Source: an uncultured Prevotella sp. (GTDB lineage: Bacteria; Bacteroidota; Bacteroidia; Bacteroidales; Bacteroidaceae). From it: a DNA stretch of 64,000 nt. The notes beneath the pieces were generated by a model. That model saw nothing but the letters and a program-made list of their open reading frames with translations, did no database searches and was not told the DNA's origin. Every line of letters starts with the position of its first letter. Position 1 is the stretch's first letter. A program made the position numbers and the translations under genes. Shown here piece after piece: positions 29,082 to 38,192 of this stretch. The stretch is from the NCBI GenBank assembly GCA_946186115.1, contig CAMHLV010000005.1, forward strand, positions 30,729-94,728. The letters are read 5' to 3'.

Positions 29082-31379
29082 ATGTATTTTAGGTTCATTT
29101 ATTTACGCATGAGTATTGCTGCCATTTTCATAATGGCAGCAATACCTGTTTCTGCGGATCAGATACCCCATCCGCGAATTGAAGGTAGTCATGTATTTCT
29201 TGACATACCCAAGACTTGTTTCTCGCGAGAATACTTGTTGTCTGGGTGCGTTGCGAAAACAGATCATTATAAATGGATGGAAGTGGGAACCCGTCCCTCA
29301 ACGCTTCATGTACGTTTTGAGCAGGTAGGCGATAATGTATGGCTGAGGCGTATCAATACTCCAGTAGTAGGTAATCCTGCAGATTCACTTAGTATTCAGT
29401 CTATCCGTGATAATAATATGGATGGTTATCTGATAAGCTTTCCCATTACATCTTCATCTAACAAAAGTATCGTCACCATTGATGCTACAGACTTGTTCTT
29501 GTCTGATCGGTTCTTGTCACCTTTCTCCTCATGGTTCAACAAAGCAAAGGTGGTTTTTGATCCCAAGTTAAGTTACGTGGCTGGGTGTAAGTCGTTTGAT
29601 GATAATTTTTCCGTTCGTTGCATACTCACTTTTTCCCATGACCAAAACAGTCGTCAACGTCCGAATCTCTGTTCTGCTGAAGTGGTCAGCAGTATGCTGC
29701 TGCTTCCAGAACAGAAAATGCGTCCTCGTCTTGGTGACAATCGGATAGGTCTCTTTACTACTGATAAGAAACGTGTGGATTTTGAGAAGAGTGATTTTAT
29801 TGAGGATATTGAATATGTGGAGCGTTGGCGGGTAGAGCCATCTGATTACGAAGCCTGGAAAAAAGGAGAGACAGTTACCCCCAAACGACAGATTGTCTAT
29901 TATATTGATAATGCATTCCCTGAGAACTGGAAAGAGCCTATTCGAAGAGGAATTTTGGATTGGAATGAGGTCTTTGAACGTATTGGTCTGAAGGATGTAA
30001 TCGCTGTACGCGACTATCCTACAGATGATCCGGAGTTTGATGAAGACAACTTGAAATACAGTTGTATCCGATACATCCCTACTGACCGCGGTGGTGCCCA
30101 AGGACCAAGTTGGATTGATCCCACGACAGGAGAGGTACTGAGCGCTTCCGTTTATGTATGGGGCTCGATGCTTGAAATAATGAACCGTTTTTGTTACGTG
30201 CAGACGGCTCATGCAAATCCTGCTATCCGGTCAGGAAAATTTCCAGAGGATATGTTGGCATCCACCATACAGATTACCTTAGCTCATGAAATAGGTCATA
30301 CACTTGGCTTAGCTCATAATATGGGTGGATCGGCTGTCTATCCTACTGACTCACTTCTGAAAGCAGACTTCGTCAGACAGCATGGAATTACGGCCTCTAC
30401 GATGGATTATGTCTTTTATAATTACATTGTGCCAGTGGGGAATACAGACATCCCTCTGATGTCAACCCGTTTGGGCGATTATGATCGTATGCTAATCGAC
30501 TATATCTATCGACCTACTGCTCCTTCGCTTAGTATAACGGATGACTATGCAGTGGTGGAAAAACGACTCGACAAGTATTTGGAGAATCCTTATTGTCATT
30601 ACGGGCGCCAGCAATGGGGTAATGGCAATGACCCGACGTCGTTGATTTATGATCTGGGTGATGATCCGATAAAGACAGGAAATCTGTCGATTACGAATCT
30701 GAAATATGTGTTGAATCACTTGGAAGAATGGCTACCAGGCGGTGACAATGCTCATTTGCGGAAAAATATGTATGAGTCGTTGGTTGAGCATTATGAGGTA
30801 TTGATGCGTAGTGTAACCCATAATGTGGGTGGTATCCGTGTCAATCTGACCGACTCTGCTCGTGATCGCCACAACAAGTCTGTCCCGCGCCAGCTTCAGC
30901 ATGAGTCAGTGGAGTGGTTGGCAAAGCAGTTGCGACAGTCTGACTGGCTTAACAACCGACGGCTGATTTCTACACTCCCGTTAGCTCAACCACCTGCAGC
31001 CACCATGCTTGCCAAAATTGCGAGCGACCTTGTCAAACGCTCCTCAAAGATTGTATTGTCTTCATTGCTTTCAGAAGATCCGTACACTCTGAGTGATTAC
31101 ACGAATGATCTCTATACACTATTCTTCGATGTGCCGAATCTCTCTGATGCCGACAAAATATTCCAGCGCGCTTTGCTGAGATCTATCACTGAGGAAAAAA
31201 ACAAGAATCTTGAAAAAGGCAGTGATATTAGTTACATCAGCGAAGAAGCTGGCGCATGGAGACTATTGCAAGAACGGATTCTTGAATTGTCAGACAAACG
31301 GAAAAAAGGTGCAAAAGACAAACCCCATTGGACGATGATTCACTCTCTGATATATCCACACTTGGCGCCAGACGCATAA
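29082..31379 (+). CDS. Secreted zinc-dependent metalloprotease (metzincin)
   Basis: LAHEIGHTLGLAHN zinc motif and Met-turn TASTMDYV. Confidence 0.85.
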   Translation: MYFRFIYLRMSIAAIFIMAAIPVSADQIPHPRIEGSHVFLDIPKTCFSREYLLSGCVAKTDHYKWMEVGTRPSTLHVRFEQVGDNVWLRRINTPVVGNPADSLSIQSIRDNNMDGYLISFPITSSSNKSIVTIDATDLFLSDRFLSPFSSWFNKAKVVFDPKLSYVAGCKSFDDNFSVRCILTFSHDQNSRQRPNLCSAEVVSSMLLLPEQKMRPRLGDNRIGLFTTDKKRVDFEKSDFIEDIEYVERWRVEPSDYEAWKKGETVTPKRQIVYYIDNAFPENWKEPIRRGILDWNEVFERIGLKDVIAVRDYPTDDPEFDEDNLKYSCIRYIPTDRGGAQGPSWIDPTTGEVLSASVYVWGSMLEIMNRFCYVQTAHANPAIRSGKFPEDMLASTIQITLAHEIGHTLGLAHNMGGSAVYPTDSLLKADFVRQHGITASTMDYVFYNYIVPVGNTDIPLMSTRLGDYDRMLIDYIYRPTAPSLSITDDYAVVEKRLDKYLENPYCHYGRQQWGNGNDPTSLIYDLGDDPIKTGNLSITNLKYVLNHLEEWLPGGDNAHLRKNMYESLVEHYEVLMRSVTHNVGGIRVNLTDSARDRHNKSVPRQLQHESVEWLAKQLRQSDWLNNRRLISTLPLAQPPAATMLAKIASDLVKRSSKIVLSSLLSEDPYTLSDYTNDLYTLFFDVPNLSDADKIFQRALLRSITEEKNKNLEKGSDISYISEEAGAWRLLQERILELSDKRKKGAKDKPHWTMIHSLIYPHLAPDA

Positions 31380-31407
31380 GAGATAGATTTTTGCATTCAT
31401 ACTTAGT

Positions 31408-31446
31408 TCGGGCGATAAAGTATTTTGGCTTTTCGCCCGATTTTTA
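31408..31446 (+). terminator. Probable rho-independent terminator
   Basis: TCGGGCG (31408-31414) / CGCCCGA (31434-31440) followed by TTTTT. Confidence 0.6.
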
Positions 31447-31471
31447 AGATATTATTTGTATTTTTGCAGCG

Positions 31472-31642
31472 ATGAAGAAGACGATAGTGAGTACCAATCG
31501 GCCCATCATGGGCATCATACTTCCCATATATACCATAATCGACATGGTTGAGACCGCCGTCAATGTCTGGTCCGACTCCTGCGTCTGCGCCATGACCGAC
31601 CACGATCTTTTTCAACCACGTATCACTTTGCATCAAAAATGA
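31472..31642 (+). pseudogene. C-terminal remnant of a dicarboxylate/amino acid:cation symporter-like gene
   Basis: 56-codon ORF MKKTIVSTNRPIMGIILPIYTIIDMVETAVNVWSDSCVCAMTDHDLFQPRITLHQK resembles the DAACS C-terminus; no upstream symporter body. Confidence 0.5.
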
Positions 31643-31664
31643 GGATAATTATTGCAAAGTGATA
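31621..31664. promoter_or_regulatory. 12-bp perfect dyad TATCACTTTGCA / TGCAAAGTGATA upstream of glnN
   Basis: Arms 31621-31632 and 31653-31664; contains the CACTTTG-N24-CAAAGTG core also found upstream of gltB. Confidence 0.6.
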
Positions 31665-31769
31665 AGAAAGAAGAGCAAAAGCCTATCCAAAAGATTACAA
31701 AATGTCAGTTTATTAGATTTTCTATAAACAAAAAGAAAGCGTTTTCTTGCGAAATTTTACATTTTGCCT

Positions 31770-31777
31770 TAACTTTG
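31770..31777 (+). promoter_or_regulatory. Putative -7 box (TAACTTTG) for glnN
   Basis: TAnnTTTG motif, 37 bp upstream of the glnN start. Confidence 0.55.
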
Positions 31778-31813
31778 CAGCGCAATTATAACATTTTGTA
31801 AATCGAAAAGATT

Positions 31814-34039
31814 ATGGAAGCATTAAGATTTCAGGTTGTCGGTGAGGCATTCAAGAAGAAGCCGCTCGACGTAAAAACACCAAGTGAGAGACCTTATGAA
31901 TACTTTGGCAAGAAAGTATTCAATCGTGAGAAGATGTACAAGTATCTGCCTAAGGACGTTTACGAGGAGATGATCGACGTCATCGACAATGGTGCCCGGC
32001 TCGACCGCAAGGTTGCCGATGCCGTGGCTACAGGCATGATGCAGTGGGCCAAGGAGAACGGTGTCACCCACTATACACACTGGTTCCAGCCACTGACAGA
32101 AGGAACTGCCGAGAAGCACGACTCTTTCATTGAGCACGACGGCAAGGGCGGTATGATAGAGGAGTTCAGCGGAAAACTGCTGGTACAGCAGGAGCCCGAC
32201 GCCTCGAGTTTCCCCTCCGGCGGTATCCGTGCCACCTTCGAGGCCCGCGGATATTCCGCATGGGACCCCACAAGTCCGGTATTCATCATTGACGACACGC
32301 TATGTATTCCCACCATATTTATATCCTACACAGGCGAGGCCCTCGACTATAAGGCACCGCTGCTGCGTGCACTGAAGGCCGTCAACGTGGCTGCCACCGA
32401 GGTATGCCACTACTTCGACCCGTCGGTGAAGAAAGTTGTGTCAAACCTGGGTTGGGAGCAGGAGTACTTCCTGGTTGACGAAGGGCTATATTCAGCCCGC
32501 CCCGACCTGCTGCTGACGGGCAGGACGCTGATGGGTCACGACTCGGCAAAGAACCAGCAGATGGACGACCACTACTTCGGAAGCATACCCGAGCGTGTGG
32601 CAGCCTTCATGCGCGACCTTGAGATTCAGGCCCTCGAGTTGGGCATCCCCTGCAAGACACGCCACAACGAGGTGGCCCCCAACCAGTTTGAGGTGGCTCC
32701 TATCTTTGAAGAGACCAACCTGGCAGTAGATCACAACATGCTGCTGATGTCGCTGATGAAGAAGGTGGCCCGCAAGCACGGATTCCGCGCCTTGCTGCAC
32801 GAGAAGCCCTTTGCCGGCATCAACGGTAGCGGTAAGCACAACAACTGGAGCCTCTCTACCGACAACGGCGTACTGCTGCATGCTCCAGGCAAGACTCCTG
32901 AGCAGAACCTCCGCTTTGCTACATTCATCGTTGAGACACTGATGGGCGTATATCGCCACAACGGTCTGCTCAAGGCCAGCATCATGTCGGCAACCAACGC
33001 CCACCGTCTGGGCGCCAACGAGGCACCTCCCGCAATCATTTCAAGCTTCTTGGGCAAGCAGCTGACAGAACTGCTCGACCACATTGAGAAGGCCGACAAG
33101 GACGACATCTTCAGTATGGCCGGCAAGCAAGGCATGAAGATGGATATTCCCGAGATTCCAGAACTGCTCATCGACAATACCGACCGCAACCGCACCAGTC
33201 CCTTCGCATTCACGGGCAACCGTTTTGAGTTCCGTGCCGTGGGTTCAGAGGCCAACTGTGCCAGCGCCATGATAGCCCTCAACAGTGCTGTTGCCGAGGC
33301 ACTGGCCGACTTCAAGAAGCGTGTTGACAAGAAGATAGCCGATTACGCCAAGCGCTCAGAGTTTGCCGAGGGCTCGGGACACACTGCAAAGTTCCATGCC
33401 ATCATCGACGTGCTGCGCGACGACATAAAGACCTGCAAGCCCATCCGTTTCGACGGCAACGGCTACTCTGACGAGTGGATCGAAGAAGCCACCAAGCGCG
33501 GACTGGATGTTGAGAAGTCATGCCCGAAGATTTTCGAGCGCTACCTCGACGATGAGTCTGTGGCAATGTTCGAGAGCCTGGGCGTCATGACCAAGAAGGA
33601 ACTGGAGGCCCGCAACGAGGTGAAATGGGAGACATACACAAAGAAGATTCAGATTGAGGCCCGCGTACTGGGCGACATCTCGATGAACCATATCATCCCC
33701 GTGGCCACCCGCTACCAGTCGCAGTTGCTGCACAATGTCGAGAATATGGCCGCCATCTTCCCTGTTGACAAGGCAGAGCACCTGAGCAGCCGCAACGTGA
33801 AGCTGATAGAGGAAATAGCCGAGCGCACCAGCGCCATCGAGAAAGGAGTCGAAGACCTTGTAAATGCCCGTAAACTGGCCAACAAGATTGACGACGAACA
33901 CGAGAAGGCCATTGCCTACCACGACAAGGTCGAGCCGAAGTTAGACGAGATTCGCTACCAGATAGACAAGCTCGAACTCATCGTCGACGACTCACTATGG
34001 CCACTGCCTAAATACCGTGAACTGCTGTTCATCCGATAG
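31814..34039 (+). CDS. glnN: Glutamine synthetase type III
   Basis: 741 aa; GIRATFEARGYSAWDPTSP, KTRHNEVAPNQFEVAPIFEE, FAGINGSGKHNNWS. Confidence 0.95.
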   Translation: MEALRFQVVGEAFKKKPLDVKTPSERPYEYFGKKVFNREKMYKYLPKDVYEEMIDVIDNGARLDRKVADAVATGMMQWAKENGVTHYTHWFQPLTEGTAEKHDSFIEHDGKGGMIEEFSGKLLVQQEPDASSFPSGGIRATFEARGYSAWDPTSPVFIIDDTLCIPTIFISYTGEALDYKAPLLRALKAVNVAATEVCHYFDPSVKKVVSNLGWEQEYFLVDEGLYSARPDLLLTGRTLMGHDSAKNQQMDDHYFGSIPERVAAFMRDLEIQALELGIPCKTRHNEVAPNQFEVAPIFEETNLAVDHNMLLMSLMKKVARKHGFRALLHEKPFAGINGSGKHNNWSLSTDNGVLLHAPGKTPEQNLRFATFIVETLMGVYRHNGLLKASIMSATNAHRLGANEAPPAIISSFLGKQLTELLDHIEKADKDDIFSMAGKQGMKMDIPEIPELLIDNTDRNRTSPFAFTGNRFEFRAVGSEANCASAMIALNSAVAEALADFKKRVDKKIADYAKRSEFAEGSGHTAKFHAIIDVLRDDIKTCKPIRFDGNGYSDEWIEEATKRGLDVEKSCPKIFERYLDDESVAMFESLGVMTKKELEARNEVKWETYTKKIQIEARVLGDISMNHIIPVATRYQSQLLHNVENMAAIFPVDKAEHLSSRNVKLIEEIAERTSAIEKGVEDLVNARKLANKIDDEHEKAIAYHDKVEPKLDEIRYQIDKLELIVDDSLWPLPKYRELLFIR

Positions 34040-34042
34040 CAG

Positions 34043-34068
34043 AGTAGCTCCCCGAGGGGGGAGCTACT
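34043..34068. terminator. Bidirectional hairpin between convergent glnN and flavodiiron genes
   Basis: AGTAGCTCCCC-GAGG-GGGGAGCTACT, perfect 11-bp arms. Confidence 0.6.
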
Positions 34069-34069
34069 A

Positions 34070-35275
34070 CTACAACTTCAGCCTCTCAGCCATAACCCTT
34101 CCCAGAGCCTCACACTGAGCTTTTGTCTCAGCAGTGAGGCTCTGCTTTATCTCTACAGGTTCGCCCACAGCCTCGAAGTGCAGTCGCTCATCATTCCATT
34201 TCTGTATCTCGCTGACAGCCTTCGATGCCCAGCCATAAGAGCCGAACCAGCCCAGCAGGTGGTTTTTGATATCTTTGCCGGCGAGTTCAGAGAGCAGCAC
34301 ATCCATCTCGTGATAGAGAGCAGTATTGTAGGTCGGTGCACCCACTATCAGTCCCTTGTAGCGGAACACATCGCGGATGATATACGAGTGGTGAGTCTTC
34401 GACACGTTATACATTACTATGTTCCTGACGCCAGCCTCCGAGGCAGCACGAGCTATCACCTCGGCAGCCCTCTCGGTATTGCCATACATGGTGCCGTAGC
34501 AGATTACGAGTCCCGGCTCCGTCTCATATTTCGACATACGGTCGTATTCGGCTATTACCCGGTCGATATACTGGTGCCATACAGGACCGTGTGTGGCACA
34601 GATGTAGTCCAGCTTCACGCCCTCCAGCTTCTTCAGGGCGTTCTGCACGGGAGTTCCGTATTTGCCAACGATGTTAGAGTAGTAGCGCACCATCTCAAGC
34701 CAGAATGTGTCGCAGTTAATCTGCGAGTCGATTATTCCTCCGTTCAGCGCTCCGAAGCATCCGAAGGCATCGCCAGAGAATAATACCGTGTGTTGTGACT
34801 GTGTCACAACAGACGGCACACACAGCGTCACCATAGTCTCAGGCCAGTGCACCATTGGAGTCAGCACAAAGTTAAGCGTCTGTTTGCCCAAAGCAAGGCT
34901 GTCGCCGTTTTTCACCTCCATGGTGCCGTCGCTGATGCCATAGAAGCCCTCCATCATCTGGAAAGTCTTCTTGTTGCCCACAATCTTGATCTCGGGATAA
35001 TACTTCCTGATGAGCGCTATAGAGCCGCTGTGGTCGGGCTCCATGTGGTTTATCACCAGATAATCCACCTGTCGGTCGCCGATGACCTCGTGGATATGTT
35101 CGATAAACTGTGTGAAGAAGTCAACCTCTACGGTATCTACAAGGCACACCTTCTCATCGTCGATGAGGTATGAATTATAACTCACGCCATTTGGCAGGGG
35201 CCAAAGACCTTCGAATAGCGACTTGTTGCGGTCGTTGACACCCACGTAATAGATGTTTTCTGTAATATTCTGCAT
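34070..35275 (-). CDS. Flavodiiron protein (A-type flavoprotein, FprA-like)
   Basis: HMEPDHSGS, GDAFGCFGALNGG diiron motifs; C-terminal flavodoxin YGTMYGNTERAAEVIARA. Confidence 0.92.
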   Translation of the reverse strand: MQNITENIYYVGVNDRNKSLFEGLWPLPNGVSYNSYLIDDEKVCLVDTVEVDFFTQFIEHIHEVIGDRQVDYLVINHMEPDHSGSIALIRKYYPEIKIVGNKKTFQMMEGFYGISDGTMEVKNGDSLALGKQTLNFVLTPMVHWPETMVTLCVPSVVTQSQHTVLFSGDAFGCFGALNGGIIDSQINCDTFWLEMVRYYSNIVGKYGTPVQNALKKLEGVKLDYICATHGPVWHQYIDRVIAEYDRMSKYETEPGLVICYGTMYGNTERAAEVIARAASEAGVRNIVMYNVSKTHHSYIIRDVFRYKGLIVGAPTYNTALYHEMDVLLSELAGKDIKNHLLGWFGSYGWASKAVSEIQKWNDERLHFEAVGEPVEIKQSLTAETKAQCEALGRVMAERLKL

Positions 35276-35280
35276 AATAC

Positions 35281-36222
35281 TTATAATTTTAGATTTTCAT
35301 TTTGTAATTTCCCAAATTCTGTCGAGACGTAGTTATACAGACTGCTGCACACCTCGGCGGCAAACGTCTGGCCGCTCTCTATCAGTGCGTCCCACTGCGC
35401 CTCGCTGAGTCCGCGGTCAAAGTCGCTGCGCGTGATGCCCTGCCTGATGATTCCCAGCAGTAATCCCGCATTGAAGTTATCTCCGGCCCCGATGGTGCTT
35501 ACCGCCTGGATAGGCCTTACGGGATACTGCTTCTTCAGTCCAGCGTCGGCACGCAGTTCTATGGGCTTTGGTCCCTGAGTATAGATAAACTTCTTGGTGT
35601 AGAACATTATCTGCGAACGATACACCACGTCGGGGTCATCCTTCTTAAACAGTATCTCAAAGTCTTCCGACGAGCCGCGCACGATGTCAGCCAGTTCAAA
35701 ATTCTCCAGCAGGTTGGGTGTCAGTTTCATCACCTCATGCTGGTGCGAAGCACGGAAATTGACATCGTAATAGAGTATTGCGCCTCGGCTGTGGGCATAT
35801 TCCAGAAATCCCTTCACCTGGGGGCGTATCACGGGGTTCAGCGCATAGTATGAGCCAAACAGCACCAGGTCGTCAGCCTGCACGTCGGGATAAGTGAAGT
35901 CCAGCCGGTCGTTGGGATGGTCTTTATAGAATATGTATTCTGCATCGTTACGCTCATTGAGGAAAGCCAGCGAGAGCGGCGATTTCGAGTCAGGATACAC
36001 ATTCACGCAGTCGGCCTGGCAGCCGTTATCCTTCAGAAACTGGATTATCATTCGCCCCACTCGGTCGTTGCCTGTCTCACTGATAAAACTCGTCTGCACC
36101 CCACAACGTCCCAGCGATATTATGGCGTTAAACGTAGAACCTCCCGGGACGGCATGCACAGGCTGTCCGTCGCGGAAGATGATGTCAAGCACGGTTTCAC
36201 CGATACCAATAACTTTTCGCAT
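35281..36222 (-). CDS. PfkB-family carbohydrate kinase
   Basis: MRKVIGIGETVLDIIFRDGQPVHAVPGGSTFNAIISLGRCG...; AVSTIGAGDNFNAGLL. Confidence 0.9.
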   Translation of the reverse strand: MRKVIGIGETVLDIIFRDGQPVHAVPGGSTFNAIISLGRCGVQTSFISETGNDRVGRMIIQFLKDNGCQADCVNVYPDSKSPLSLAFLNERNDAEYIFYKDHPNDRLDFTYPDVQADDLVLFGSYYALNPVIRPQVKGFLEYAHSRGAILYYDVNFRASHQHEVMKLTPNLLENFELADIVRGSSEDFEILFKKDDPDVVYRSQIMFYTKKFIYTQGPKPIELRADAGLKKQYPVRPIQAVSTIGAGDNFNAGLLLGIIRQGITRSDFDRGLSEAQWDALIESGQTFAAEVCSSLYNYVSTEFGKLQNENLKL

Positions 36223-36350
36223 AGTTTTAGAATTTTCGGCAAAGATACGTTTTTTCACGCAACCAGCCAAAAGATAATGCAAAAAAATGCACAGTTGCAT
36301 CTGGACAAATTTTGCAACATAAATACCAATAAGTTTGTTACACAGCAGCA

Positions 36351-36545
36351 TACGCAGAAGCGGTAAAGGCAATTAAGGAGGCGATACTTGAAAGTCGCTA
36401 TCGTGCTGCTCGGTTGGTAAACAAGGAAGTGTTGGCGCTGTACTATGCCATAGGTGGGTACATTTCCGTTCAAAGCAGAGCAGCAAGATGGGGCACTAAT
36501 GCTATTGGTACTATCTCTGAATTGCTGCAACAGGTAATGAACGAG
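36351..36545 (+). pseudogene. N-terminal remnant of a DUF1016/YhcG-like protein
   Basis: YAEAVKAIKEAILESRYRAARLVNKEVLALYYAIGGYISVQSRAARWGTNAIGTISELLQQ matches the family N-terminal region, then similarity ends. Confidence 0.6.
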
Positions 36546-36583
36546 CGGGCATCGGCAAGGGTGAGGTCATTTTATATTTGTGG

Positions 36584-37720
36584 TCAATATGACCTGCAGA
36601 TCCACATCTCAAGGAAGCGGTCGGAAATGCTGTAAAGCTTTGTGCGTCCATCGTTCTGGTAAGTCAGAAGTTGTTTGTCCAGCAGGGCGCTGATGGCATA
36701 CTGGACAGAACTGGGCGATTTCAGCGCATGCTTCTTTACATAAGCGACAGAGGTGACACCGCTGGCTTTCCCTTCTTTGGCAATGGCCACCAACGTCTCT
36801 TTCTGCTGGTAGTTGAGCTGGTTCATAACCGAGGCAAACGAACGGCCTTTCTCTTCCAGAATGTCACTCAGAATCTTGTTTATGTCGGTTTCGTCTATGG
36901 TCTTCTCGTGATCAATATATGCAAATGCGTTGTGGAGCACGTTGTGCACGTAGTAGGTGTGCCCTTCGAAAAGGTCATAAGCTAGAGATAGTGCATTGGG
37001 AGCAATCCTTCGTCCGGACTTCGCGAACTGCTCTTCGGCAAAGGCAGTATAGACGTCCTTTGAGATTCTGTCTAAGTATATCTGCTCTGCGCTGTTATAG
37101 AACGGCTTGGCGGCAGAATTGAACATGTTTTCAAGGACATGACGGTTGCTGCCAGCATAGATGAACAGACAGTTGTTCATCTTCTGGATATACGTACGAA
37201 GCATGGCCTCGACGTTCTTCTCCGGATAGTTAGCTATTTGTTGGAACTCGTCAATGGCGAAGATGCAAGGTTTATCGGCCTGTTCCAGATAACGGAAAAT
37301 TTCTTCCAGCGTCAATTCTGGAGAGAGGATGTCGCCCAGTTTGATGTTGAAAGTGGGCATATTGGAAACGGGGTCGTAGCCGAAACTGCCTTCCAGCGAG
37401 TGAAGTGCCGCCAGGAATTTATTCAGGACGTTCTTTCCCTTGGGCACCAGTACGGTGTAGATCTCCTTACTGAGAAACAATACCAACTCGTGTAGGCTGG
37501 TGGTAGGGTAAATGTCCGTATAGAAAGTGTAGCAGTTATCTTTGATAGACGGTTGCTCGAACACATGGCGTATCAACTGCGTCTTGCCCATTCTTCTGGG
37601 CGATGTTAACAGAATGTGCGCTTTGTTTTCAAGAGTGCGGACTATCCACGACGTTTCTTTCTCTCTATCGCAGAAATAGGATTCTGGGATGATGCCAGTG
37701 ATGTAGAATGGATTTTCCAT
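36584..37720 (-). CDS. AAA-family ATPase (ATP-binding protein, archaeal-ATPase-like)
   Basis: LLTSPRRMGKTQLIRHVF Walker A, CIFAIDEFQQI Walker B. Confidence 0.85.
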   Translation of the reverse strand: MENPFYITGIIPESYFCDREKETSWIVRTLENKAHILLTSPRRMGKTQLIRHVFEQPSIKDNCYTFYTDIYPTTSLHELVLFLSKEIYTVLVPKGKNVLNKFLAALHSLEGSFGYDPVSNMPTFNIKLGDILSPELTLEEIFRYLEQADKPCIFAIDEFQQIANYPEKNVEAMLRTYIQKMNNCLFIYAGSNRHVLENMFNSAAKPFYNSAEQIYLDRISKDVYTAFAEEQFAKSGRRIAPNALSLAYDLFEGHTYYVHNVLHNAFAYIDHEKTIDETDINKILSDILEEKGRSFASVMNQLNYQQKETLVAIAKEGKASGVTSVAYVKKHALKSPSSVQYAISALLDKQLLTYQNDGRTKLYSISDRFLEMWICRSY

Positions 37721-37834
37721 TATATTGTTTTTTGCAATTTCGACTGCAAAGTTAAGGAAATTATTTCAATTATACAAATTCTATAATACAAATTCTATAA
37801 TTGCATTCGAACTTAACTTGATTCATTTCGAGTT

Positions 37835-37978
37835 CTATTCCCAGTCCTCCTCGTCGGCCCAGCCGCTCTCACGGCTGTGCACTATGCCGCCCTCGTTGCC
37901 ACCACTGCCGCCGCCATAGCCGATGCCACCGTCACCGTCAATGTCCTTGATGCTATCAGTTAGTATCTTGTAGCCCCG
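37835..37978 (-). pseudogene. Gly-rich C-terminal gene remnant
   Basis: Reverse frame reads RGYKILTDSIKDIDGDGGIGYGGGSGGNEGGIVHSRESGWADEEDWE*, with a stop immediately upstream and no start codon. Confidence 0.35.
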
Positions 37979-38159
37979 TTAGGTAATTCGGAAAAGCAAT
38001 AGTAATGTAACGACGACAACATGAATCTTACACTTTTTTATATAACTGTCTAATTATTAGATGTTTGATTTATATGTAAGATAGTTGAAATCCTACACTT
38101 TTTGATTTAAGATTGCAAACTTTTCCTGTCATAGTCTTGTATTTTTGACATAAAAGGAT

Positions 38160-38190
38160 TATCTTTGTAGGCAGTAACAAACCTACAAAG
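38160..38190. promoter_or_regulatory. -7 box and 9-bp perfect dyad upstream of the VirE-like gene
   Basis: TATCTTTG 38160-38167 overlapping CTTTGTAGG (38163-38171) / CCTACAAAG (38182-38190). Confidence 0.55.
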
Positions 38191-38192
38191 CT

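Noticed and set aside
36584-37720. Defence system built from the AAA ATPase and the YhcG-like remnant
   Set aside because: The YhcG-like part is a fragment lacking its nuclease domain, and the ATPase resembles common Bacteroidales ATP-binding proteins; no functional pairing can be supported.
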